A DNA stretch of 64,000 bases, taken from contig NC_057793.1 of the NCBI RefSeq assembly GCF_014905175.1, positions 11,346,001 through 11,410,000 of the forward strand, in the 5' to 3' direction. Positions 54,615-64,000 of this stretch are shown here, piece by piece; the stretch's first letter is position 1; the number at the start of each line of letters is the position of its first letter. The translations under genes were made by a program, and so were the position numbers. The notes beneath the pieces were generated by a model. It was not told the origin of the DNA, did not search any database, and saw nothing but the letters and a program-made list of their open reading frames with translations. This DNA comes from Aphidius gifuensis. Its lineage: Eukaryota > Arthropoda > Insecta > Hymenoptera > Braconidae.

Positions 54615-57190
54615 TTTTTACAAGCAGTAGCTAAAGAAAAGATGAAGCTAGGGAATTAATGTTGCCAAAAAATTATGTTTTAAGGAATTAATGTTGCTTA
54701 AAAAATAATTTCTTTGGCAACATTAATTCTACTACTACATCTTTTCTAACTACTACTTTTCCATGAACATTAGTATTTTTAAAAATGGAATAACATGTAT
54801 TTTATCTATTTAATAAATGAAAATGTCCAAGGAAAAGCAGTAGCTAAGGAAGAGACGTAGCTAAGGAATTAATGTGGCTAAGGAATTAATATTGCCAAAG
54901 AATTATGTTTCATGGAAATAATTCCCGGGTCACATTAATTCCTTAGCTACATCTTTTCCTCATAGCTACTGCTTTTCCTGGACATTTGTATTTGAAAAAA
55001 TTTACATGTATTTTATTTATAAATAAATAAAATTGTCAAGGAAAAGGTAGCTAAATTAATGGTTGCAAGAATTATGTTTCAAGGAAATAATTCCCGAGTC
55101 ACATTAATTCCTTAGCTACATCTTTCCTTAGCTACTGCTTTTCCGTGGTTTTTATTTTTAAAAATAAATTTTCATGTATTTTGTTTATAAAAGAAATAAA
55201 ATGTCTAGGAAAAGCAGTAGCTAAGAAAGAAAGATAATAGAATTAATAATGACTCGGGAATTATTTCCTTGAAACATAAATTCTTTGGCAACATTAATTC
55301 CTTATACAGTAATTCATAGCATCTTTTCTTAGCTACTGCTTTTCCTTGACATTTTATTTATTTTAAAAATAAAATACATGTAAATTTATTTTTAAAAAAT
55401 ACAAATGTCCAAGGAAAAGCAGTAGCTAAAGAAAAGATGAAGCTAAGGAATTAATGTTGTCAAAAAATTGTGTTTCAAGGAAATAATTCCTTAGTCACAT
55501 TAATTCCTTAGCTACATTTTTTCCTTAGCTACTGCTTTTCCCTGGGCACTTTCATTTATTTTATAAATAAAATACATGTAAATTTGTTTTTAAAAATACA
55601 AATGTCAAGGAGAAGCAGTAGCTAAGGAAAGATGCAACTAAAAATAATGTGGGTCAGTATTTCCTTGAAGCTATATATTATTTGGCAACATTATTTAACC
55701 ACATTATTCATACTACATCTTTTCCTTAGCTACTGCTTTCCTTGAATATTTTTATTTATTTTATAAATAAAATACATGTAAATTTATTTTTTAAAAATAC
55801 AAATGTCCAAGGAAAAGCAGTAGCTAAGGAAAAGATGTACCTAAGGAATTAATGTGACTCGGGAATTATTTCCATGAAACATAATTCTTTGGCAATATTA
55901 ATTCCTTAGCCACATTAATTCCTTAGCTACATTTTTTTCCTTAGCTACTGCTTTTCCTTGGACATTTTTTATTTATTTTATAAATAAAATACATGTAAAT
56001 TTATTTTTTAAAAATACAAATGTCCAAGGAAAAGCAGTAGCTAGAAAAAGATAACAACTAAGGAATTAATGAAGTCGAGAAAATTATTTCCTTGAAACAT
56101 AATTCTTTGGCAACATTAATTCCTTAGCTACATTAATTCCTTAGCTACATCTTTTCCTTAGCTACTGCTTTTCCTTGGACATTTTTTATTTATTTTATAA
56201 ATAAAATACATGTAAATTTATTTTTTAAAAAATACAAATGTCCAAGGAAAAGCAGTAGCTAAGGAATTAATGTGACTAAGGAATTCTTTCCTTGAAACAT
56301 AATTCTTTGGCAACATTAATTCCTTAGCTACTGCTTTCCCTTGGACATTTTTTATTTATTTTATAAATAAAATACATGTAAATTTATTTTTTTAAAATAC
56401 AAATGTCCAAGGAAAAGCAGTAGCTAAGGAAAAGATGTAGCTAAGGAATTAATGTGGCTAAGGAATTAATGTTGCCAAAGAATTATGTTTCAAGGAAATA
56501 ATTCCCGAGTCACATTAATTCCTTAGCTACATCTTTTCCTTAGCTACTGCTTTTCCTTGGACATTTGTATTTTTAAAAAATAAATTTACATGTATTTTAT
56601 TTATAAAATAAATAAAAAATGTCCAAGGAAAAGCAGTAGCTAAGGAATTAATGGTGCCAAAGAATTATGTTTCAAGGAAATAATTCCCGAGTCACATTAA
56701 TTCCTTAGCTACATCTTTTCCTTAGCTACTGCTTTTCCTTGGACATTTGTATTTTTAAAAAATAAATTTTCATGTATTTTATTTATAAAAGAAATAAAAA
56801 TGTCCTAGGAAAAGCAGTAGCTAAGGAAAATATGTAGCTAGGGAATTGAGGTTGCCAAAGAATTATATTTTAAGCAACATCATCCCTTAAATTATAATCC
56901 TTTGGCAGCCTTAATTCCTTAGCTACATCTTTTCCTTAGTCACATCTTTTCCTTAGCTACATCTTCTCCTTAGCTACTGCTTCTCCTTGGACATTTTTAT
57001 TTTTCAAAAATAAAATAACATGTATTTTATCTATTTAATTAATAAAAATCCCAAGGAAAAGCAGTAGCTAAGGAATTGAGGTTATCAAAGAATTCTGTTT
57101 TAAGGAAATATATTTGCTTGAAAAATTATTCTTTGGCAATTTCAATTCGTCAATTCCTTAGCTACATCTTTTTCTTAGCTTTAGCTTATC
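54615..57190. repeat. Array of ~12 hairpin repeats (CCAAGGAAAAGCAGTAGCTA family)
   Basis: Each unit has CCAAGGAAAAGCAGTAGCTA, AAGGAAAAGATGTAGCTAAG, GAATTAATG, a centre around TTTCAAGGAAATAATTCC, then the inverted versions ending TAGCTACTGCTTTTCCTTGG, so it folds back on itself. Units are joined by ATTTATTTTATAAATAAAAT and ACATGTAAAT spacers. Unit starts recur every 160-220 bp (near 54832, 55197, 55407, 55806, 56025, 56245, 56405, 56618, 56805, 57047). Copies differ by indels and by choice of inner blocks (TGTGACTCGGGAATT or TGTTGCCAAAGAATT). No gene. Confidence 0.9.
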
Positions 57191-57872
57191 CTTGGGATTT
57201 TCATTTATTAAATACATTACATGTATTCCGTTTGTTAAATCAATAACTGTCTCAAGTAAACTTCAAGGTTCCTTGATTTCTATTTTTTTAACAAATAAAA
57301 TACACGCAATTCATTTTCATTTTCGTTACCAATTTGAGTGGCAACTTTTACCCGAAATAAATGTAAACGTTCAAATACAATTTCATTAGGTTAAATTTAC
57401 AATTTTTTTGGTAAATTCTAAATTTTTTATAGTAAGTCTTACTTTTTCATTTCGTTAAAAATATATTACAATCTAATCAGGCGAAATTTACCTCTATAAA
57501 TGCACAAGTTACCTTTCAAAAATGTAAAACAAAATTCATTATTTTATCAGGTAAAATTCGCATGTTTAGAGGTAAATTTCGCCTGATTAATTTGTCATAT
57601 ATTTTTTACAAAATAAAAATAAGATTGCTCTTAAAAATAAAAAATTGACCTCATAAATTGTAAAATTTACCGAATAAAATTATATTTTTAGTTTTACGTT
57701 TTTCTCGGGTAAAAATTGCATTATTTTGCCTGGCGTCCCGCAATTATACAAAAAAAGGTAAAATCTACAAATTATTTTTCTCCGTGTAAGTTTATCAAGC
57801 TGCATTGGCATCAGCTTTTAATGATTTGCTTTTAACATTTGTTAATACTGTTGATCTTTGCTATAAATTAAA
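57191..57872. other. Unassigned; repeated GGTAAAATTTAC-like blocks
   Basis: Diverged blocks such as AGGTTAAATTTAC, AGGCGAAATTTACC and AGGTAAAATTCGC recur, ending in TTTTTCTCCGTGT near 57788, which looks like a transposon end. No coding region. A frame crossing the gap is an artefact of Ns. Confidence 0.4.
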
Positions 57873-57972
57873 NNNNNNNNNNNNNNNNNNNNNNNNNNNN
57901 NNNNNNNNNNNNNNNNNNNNNNNNNNNNNNNNNNNNNNNNNNNNNNNNNNNNNNNNNNNNNNNNNNNNNNNN
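57873..57972. other. Assembly gap (100 N)
   Basis: Exactly 100 Ns, a scaffold gap of unknown true size. Confidence 1.
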
Positions 57973-59040
57973 TTCTTTAAGAGGACTCAAATATGTGATG
58001 TAACTCCAAAATAGCCTATTTTTAAATTGAAAATGAAGAAATTAAAAAATCTTTTCTTTATGTCTCTATCCCAGGTAAACAAGAATAGTTAAAACCCTTA
58101 TATTGATTGATTTATTGATTGATTATTCATTAGCAAACTCAAGTTACAGCTGTACTAGTGTTGTGATAACTATAAAGGAAGGTGGAGTTATCAAAAATAC
58201 AGAAAAACAGAAATATAATTTACGTTTCCAAAATGAAATAACCCTGCAAATACTAAAAATCTAATATCAAGCTCATCTAAAGAAAAGCTAAAAAGTTAAT
58301 CCAATAACAAGATATAAAAATAGTGAGATTGTTGATCATCAAATTGCATCTTTGCTGGAAAGTTTTCGTCTGAAAACCTAATCTTGGAATTGTGAAGAAA
58401 AACCGCGGCGTTAATGTTCGTTTGTGTAATAAGGATAAAACGTGATATTTTTTATTTCGATTTTATATTTCAAACACAGGCAGCTTTTAATTCTTCCTAA
58501 ATTATTTATCATCGTTTGTTCTGAATTTTTATTTTTTTTGCTAAATTGAATAGAAATTTAGTATATACAGTAGTACTTCAAGCTAACGTAAAGAACAACT
58601 TTAACGAGTTTGTTTTACGAAAATTATATTTTTGATTTTATATTATTTAACTTCTTTTGTTTAAACATTCAGCTTAAAAGTAAAAAATAATCAATTAATT
58701 CATGAATGATTGTATTACCAAAAAAAATAATAAAAAATAATTTTAAAATATAAGTGAAGTAAAAAATAAGAAATCCATTAGAAATTTATATAGTTCAGAC
58801 TGATACTGATTTTAGTGGCAAGCGTTAATTTACCATTACGAAGGCATATTTTAAAAATTTATCAACAAACGGCGCACGCAGGTGTCTTACGCCATCTATC
58901 AATAGTCACTTTACTGCGATCTAAAAATACTGTCTGAAGCTAGGTTTTTGTATATTCAATTATTATTTACAAGCATCTAAATAATGCCATGGATATCTAA
59001 AAGAAGGTATTTCAAATCGTGGCAGAAATAAAAATTGGTA
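57973..59040. other. Unassigned AT-rich sequence
   Basis: No gene, RNA gene or clear repeat unit. A partial unit of the 195 bp satellite may start near 58960. Confidence 0.35.
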
Positions 59041-60310
59041 AACAAGAAAGGCACTGCAAATACCTATATTATTATTGTCAATAAATATTATTATTATTTT
59101 ATAAATATTATTCCAACAACAGCTAGAAATTTATCAACTAGTTGATTGGTGAATAATTTTTGTCACACTATGTTCTGAAATACCGACTGGAGATTCGTAG
59201 AAGTATTTCAGATCGCATCGAGATTTAACTTTGTATAAGTTAGAGGCACTAGAAGCTCTATATATGATTATCATCAATGAATATTATTATTTTATGAATA
59301 TTATTCCAACAATATCTACAAATTTAATGTAACTTGTTGATTGGTAAATAATTTCTGTCACACTATGATCTAAAATACCGATTGGGAATTCGTGGAAGTA
59401 TTTCAGATCGCATCGAGATTTAACTTTGTATAAATTAGGGGCACTGAAAGCTCTATATGTTACTATCATCAATAAATATTATTATTTTATAATTATTTTA
59501 TAAATATTATTTCAACAATAGCTACAAATTCAATAACTAGTTGATTGATGAATAATTTTCATCACACTGTGATCTGAAATACTGACTGGAGATTCGCGGA
59601 AGTATTTCAGATCGCATCTGGGTTCAACTTGGCAAAAAGCATGGTAGAAGTCCATGCTTTTTTCGTCGCGTTCTGCGCAGCCTTATTTTTTCAACCGATC
59701 AACAACGCGCCATCGAGCTGTTTTGCTTTTCTTTCTAACACGCAATCTCTATTATAAGAGCCTCTCTCTCTAACATACTGTTTTGACAACTATTTTTTAT
59801 ATTGTTGTAAATACTAATAAATATATGTGGAGCATGTTTATAAAAAATCAGAAAAATAAAAAAACCAAGACAGTTTAACGAATAAATTATAATATTTTCA
59901 TTATTGTTGTTTTTTTTATGCCACAAACAATGGAGGTTAGGTTGTATTTATTATACTTGAATTTATTTATTTAATATAAATAATTAATTTTTATTTTTGA
60001 TGTATGTGAATCATTATAAAATATACCAAATCTAGTTGAATAAATATGATAACTTTTGAAAAATTTAAAAAAAACTTGAAAATTTTCTTAACAAATTTGT
60101 ATCGCGCGCGCATAAAGTCTTCTATTTTTGTGGCGAGAAGGCGACGTTTCAATTGGTCGATTCACAGCGGCCAAACCAGGCTGCGCACTGCCATACCTGT
60201 AGTATTTCTACCATGGTAAAAAGTACAGACACTGAAAGCTAATACACTATGTATCAATAATATTCTTATAAAATACTGTTATTTATGTATTATGTATTAT
60301 TATTGTATAT
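59041..60310. repeat. Tandem repeat, ~190-195 bp unit, 3-4 copies, split by a MITE
   Basis: Each unit has AATATTATTCCAACAA, ACTAGTTGATTGGTGAATAA, GTCACACTATG.TCTGAAATA, GGAGATTCGTGGAAGTATTTCAGATCGCATC and GGCACTGAAAGCTCTATAT. Copies start near 59080, 59270 and 59467; the third is interrupted by the MITE at 59640-60215 and resumes with GACACTGAAAGCTAATACAC. Confidence 0.85.
59640..60215. mobile_element. Small hAT-like MITE in the satellite
   Basis: CATGGTAGAA at 59640 mirrors TTCTACCATG at 60215. The flanks are GCAAAAAG (59632-59639) and GTAAAAAG (60216-60223), an 8 bp duplication with one difference. The neighbouring satellite units lack the insert. The ends contain CTGCGCAGCC and GGCTGCGCA, also inverted. 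No transposase. Confidence 0.75.
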
Positions 60311-61535
60311 GTATTATTTCAACAATGATTACAAATACTGACAATTGAAGAGTTCAAAATTCGTTGATTGGTTTTTTTCTTTAATAAAATATGGCAACTT
60401 CGTAGTAGCTCACACACAACAATAAAATATAAAGCAATATCCAAACGTTTTCCCGCAATATTTTGAGGCAGTGTTCAGCGTTGGATAGTTTGACGATAAT
60501 GTCTGATAATGTCATACGTTTAATACTGCCTTGCAGTATCGCAGATCGCAGCAAAGATTCGAAAATATTGGCAAAACAATATTGCGCAATAACCAGCGTA
60601 CGCAACTACAGTTGTGCTTGCCAATGTTAATTTGTTAACTAATGTACTTACAATCTTTAACATGAGTCGTTTCATACAACTATGATTTTGATTAGTAATA
60701 ATAAAAGGCCCTAGAAATCACAGGAAATGATAAAAAACAAGGTATGGTGCACGCAGCATCGCTACGCCATTTTTAAACTTTCGCTGCCATATGACATACT
60801 GCTAATCAGATAGAGCAGGATGACCAACCAATATTCTCGGGCGAATTTATCAGATACAGGACGCCAACTTGGTAAAAACTTCAAATATCGACAAAATCGA
60901 CAGAAATTTATTTTTTACAAAAAACCGTCAGTGCATGTGAAATAAATGAATATTTATAAAGGAAAATACTAATATAACTGATATAAATCAATTGATAAAA
61001 TTTAATGATTTTTCGAATAATAACTGTTCGAATGATAATAATAATAATAAATATATAATATTATAATATTTAGTATGATAGATGTACCTGTTGATTAATT
61101 ATTTTGCATGAATTTTGGAAATTACGATGGAATTCGAATTTTTTGTAGTGGTGTTTCTGCTACAAATAGGATATAAAACAATAAAATTATATACAATATT
61201 TTTCGAGTTTTTTATTCTGGGCCTTTCACTGCTAATAAAACTGAATTATCTACCCAACAAGGGCCCTAATGACATTTACTAGGGCTCAAAGATGGCACTT
61301 CGTTCGCGGGATAAAGTAGAACGATACCGATAATAGCGTACGACACCCTTGTGGATGTAACGTTTCCCCTTAATGGAATGAACAATATTATGAATACCGA
61401 TTGTAATATGAATAGTCAATACCAACAGAAAAATCAATGAAAGAAACTTATAGTTTTATCACCGCAATCACTCCAAACGAAGTTTCACTTCCCCGCGCGT
61501 ACTCGCAAAACGCATAATTTTTTTTTATTAATTTG
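60311..61535. other. Unassigned sequence
   Basis: Mixed AT-rich and more complex stretches. 61470-61500 (AGTTTCACTTCCCCGCGCGTACT) matches 17625-17650, a shared repeat end. A 74-codon minus-strand frame at 60381-60605 has no recognised domain. Nothing else is supported. Confidence 0.35.
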
Positions 61536-61539
61536 AAAG

Positions 61540-62290
61540 ATTTATTATTTCAACTTTTAACTATTGATTTATTTTAGTTGAAATATAAAATATTTAAGTT
61601 GAGTGAATAATTATATAAATGAAGCAAATTTTAACTTTATTTTAGCAAATTTATTCTCAAATTGATTGTTTGTTGCTTTGACTTGATTCTAGACTTATTT
61701 TAATTGACAAATATTTTACATAAAAAAAATTAATATTGATTTGAATATGATAGATGTCATTTTATTTAAGCAAATTTTTCTCTTTTTAAACGCTTGTTGC
61801 TCTAAATTGAATGACTTGTAAGGTATATGTCATTTAATTTCAGCAAATTTTTTTTCAAATTGATTGTTTGTTGCTTCGACTTGAATCTATAGATTAAATA
61901 AGTCTATAGACTTATTTTAATTGACAAATATTTCACGTGGAGAAAATCAATATTTTTTTGAATTAAGGCATATGTCATTTTATTCTAGCAGATTTTTTCT
62001 CAATTTCAATGCTTATTGCTTCCAATTAAATGACTTGTTTTTTAAAAGGTATAATAATTTTAGCAAATTTTTTCTTAAATCAGAAGACAAAATAGCTTCA
62101 AGTTATCTTGAAATAATTCTATATTTTTTCAAAAAAAAATAATTTGTCTCAAATTAAAAGAAAAAAAAAATTTTTTAAATGAGACATTTTTTCTCAAATT
62201 AATCATTTTTTGTTTTCAGCTTAGGACAAAAACGTTCAAAGATACAGTTTGCTAATCTGTAGCAATTTTTTTTCTTAGTGTATGCTTTTC
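61540..62290. repeat. Tandem repeat, ~200 bp unit, ~3 copies
   Basis: Units contain AGCAAATTTATTCTCAAATTGATTGTTTGTTGCTT..ACTTGA, GACTTATTTTAATTGACAAATATTT and ATGTCATTTTATT. Copies start near 61645 and 61845, with diverged partial copies on either side. Confidence 0.65.
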
Positions 62291-62870
62291 TTAGTGGGAT
62301 GTGTCGTTTCATTATGGTGCAGACAATCTCTCCGTCGCAGTCCTTACAAGTGCGAGGATGTTTTTGCGCATGTCCAATACTTTTCTTTCATATTGATGGA
62401 CCTATTTCTTTCCTGCTTTTAATCGAAAAGACTTAAGGTCTCTTGATTGGTCTCTTGACTCCAATTCTTAAACAGATTGTTGAAGAAAGTCGATGTAAAG
62501 TGTGTTGGTACGGAAGAGAGCATCCTTGTGGATAAGAGAGATAAACCTCTTTATTACAATAAAAAAGATATTTATATATAAGTACGAATGAACAAATAAT
62601 GTTTTTTATATATAAAAAAATCAAATTAAATCAAGAAAGATTCATAATAATTCAACTATTCATTTAAAAAGATTTATGAAGTATCAACACGTCGAATAAA
62701 TATTATTAGCAATTACGGTAGGTATAGAATGTTTAAAACTATGATTCATTACCTCATTTGATGAAAGTGACGTTTCTAATTTTTTTATTTCCGTTTATAG
62801 ATTAAATAAAATAAAATTTAACGCTTTTGAATAAGCCACAAATAAAGCGAAGATCATCAAGTTGTCCCAA
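62291..62870. other. Unassigned sequence before the hAT fragment
   Basis: Includes GTCTCTTGATTGGTCTCTTG near 62440-62460 and a GC-richer segment 62300-62360; no gene or repeat recognised. Confidence 0.3.
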
Positions 62871-62894
62871 TATATCTGGAGGTGAAAAATCATA

Positions 62895-63351
62895 GAAGAA
62901 AATCACAATTAAAGTTCAACAAAAATTTTAAGACGTTTGGTTACAACATGAAAATTATAAATATTGTTTGGCTGAAGTGGCAGATAATAATCATAAATCT
63001 AAATGCATTTTTTGCAATAAAGAAATGACAGCTGATACATCATTTATGAATAATCATATGGAATCTTTGATACATTCGTCAAATCTAAGAACATTAGGTC
63101 AGCAAAAACAAACAACAATGGAGTAATTTTTTGATCGTTTTCAACTAAAATCAGAGGCGATGGATATATGTCTTAAAATAACTGAAATAAAATTATCTGC
63201 ATTTTGTGCTGGACATAATTCAGCTTTGAATGTATGTGATCATTTGTCAGGTTTGCTGACAATTTCAATTTTTAATGAAATGTTCGTGAAATTTTCCACT
63301 TTTAAGTTTCAAAATATACTGAAAATGAAATTTTATCAAGATATGTTTTAA
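62895..63351 (+). pseudogene. hAT transposase, N-terminal zinc-finger fragment
   Basis: A plus-strand frame reading HENYKYCLAEVADNNHKSKC, then CIFCNKEMTADTSFMNNHM and ESLIHS, a BED-like zinc finger (CX2C...H...H). One TAA at 63124-63126 interrupts the frame, then AMDICLKITEIKLSAFCAGH and NSALNVCDHLSGLL follow, the segment just after the BED finger in many insect hAT proteins. It is cut off near 63300, with no catalytic part. Different family from the hAT at 29303-32475. Confidence 0.7.
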
Positions 63352-63469
63352 TTTTGTTTTATTTTTTTGTATTTAAAAATTTAATTTTTTTTTTTTTTAC
63401 TCAAAATATTTTGAAAAAAAAAAATTGAAAAAAAAAAAAAAGCATATAAACGTCTCGGCCCACTCTAAT

Positions 63470-63722
63470 TTTTAATTAAATATACGTGGATTGAGTATCT
63501 TATTTTATGGAAAAAATTTCATGTATTTAAATTGGGGCTTTTTTTATGAAAGAAGAGAATTAACATTAAAACACTCGACTTTACCGGCTAAAATACGTCA
63601 TAAAATTTCCGAAAAAATTCAGGCTGCATAAAAAGCCAAAAACAACATATAAAAAAATTTTCAACTCAATCCGTGAGGGTCAGGCAGATGACCAGCTGAA
63701 GTGACTCAGAATGCCCCATATA
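63470..63722. repeat. Fragment of the CCCCATATA-ended transposon family (second copy)
   Basis: Ends GGTCAGGCAGATGACC and GACTCAGAATGCCCCATATA at 63722, as at 31858-31901. The remaining 63723-64000 is AT-rich with no feature. Confidence 0.5.
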
Positions 63723-64000
63723 TATAAAATAAAATTATTATTACAGGAATAATTTTCTCTCGTTTTAAAACCCAAAATTCAGGAGGAAAAATTTTTCACT
63801 ACCGGAAAAAATTTTTTTCATAAAAAGATATTTCTTTTATTGTAAGCTTGTTAATTATACACCAAATGAGGTAAATCTCTTGAGTAAACGAAAAAAAAAA
63901 TAACAAATTCTTACAATATTTCTAAATTTTACTCCTATTTCTTGTAAAAATCTCAGGAGATTTTCCTTACTTTGGATTGTTATGATTTCTCTCTGAAAGG

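Noticed and set aside
54615..57190. CRISPR-like regular spacing in the hairpin array
   Set aside because: The repeats are inverted as well as direct, the spacers are themselves repeated AT-rich blocks, and the context is eukaryotic.
57805..58014. Open frame crossing the assembly gap
   Set aside because: Half of it is Ns; there is no supporting motif on either side.
1..64000. Idea that the window is a polydnavirus segment or another domesticated virus region
   Set aside because: No bracovirus or ichnovirus gene family, direct-repeat junction or nudivirus gene was recognised; the only viral-type gene is the glycoprotein in the retroelement.

Overview
This window looks like repeat-dominated, AT-rich genomic DNA from an arthropod, most likely an insect. 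The evidence is an R1-like LINE, a second APE-type LINE, gypsy-type gag and integrase fragments, hAT, MULE and DUF7869-type DNA transposons, a chuvirus-like glycoprotein captured in a retroelement, canonical GT-AG splicing, and long homopolymers and satellites. I found no conserved host gene, no rRNA or tRNA, and no bacterial-style operon. The species cannot be named from the sequence; a parasitoid wasp would fit the composition but nothing proves it.

Layout. 1-5.8 kb: two non-autonomous hAT-like elements whose ends carry element-specific short repeats, a TA-flanked MITE, a dispersed module repeat and a 16-17 bp minisatellite. 6.1-7.3 kb: a ~350 bp tandem repeat that keeps a cysteine-containing reading frame on the minus strand. 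7.5-11.5 kb: a nearly perfect 4 kb DNA transposon with ~645 bp terminal inverted repeats and an intact two-exon gene for a 577-residue DUF7869-type transposase-like protein. 12.8-25.1 kb: one minus-strand R1-like LINE that appears cut into collinear pieces by a series of later insertions (a 1.5 kb inverted-repeat element, a compound block with a foldback, a TTAA-flanked MITE, a MITE that itself contains another MITE, and a complete-length second LINE). 25-29 kb: diverged tandem and inverted repeats. 29.3-32.9 kb: a broken minus-strand hAT element interrupted by an LTR-like segment. 34.5-37.0 kb: a decayed plus-strand gag. 37.3-38.7 kb: an inverted-repeat element. 38.7-40.7 kb: a second gag fragment followed by an LTR-like region with a TATA box.

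41.3-49.7 kb is the most unusual block. On the minus strand it reads gypsy-type integrase, a decayed chuvirus-type glycoprotein, then three further ORFs (A, B, C), two of them with CX2CX3HX4C zinc knuckles and with reading frames far better kept than the glycoprotein. The glycoprotein is split by a DNA element with an 8 bp target duplication, which in turn holds a MULE deletion derivative with a 9 bp duplication. 49.9-51.4 kb is a short-TIR element full of minisatellite. 51.7-54.4 kb is a foldback whose left arm took two insertions of the same MITE seen in the LINE; the right arm preserves both empty sites. 54.6-57.2 kb is an array of about a dozen hairpin repeats. The rest, after a 100 bp assembly gap, holds two satellites, a small hAT-like MITE and a hAT zinc-finger fragment.

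The only gene here that looks fully functional is the DUF7869-type transposase. ORFs A and B of the retroelement are also open, with functions unknown. Everything else supported by the sequence is decayed or non-coding mobile DNA.
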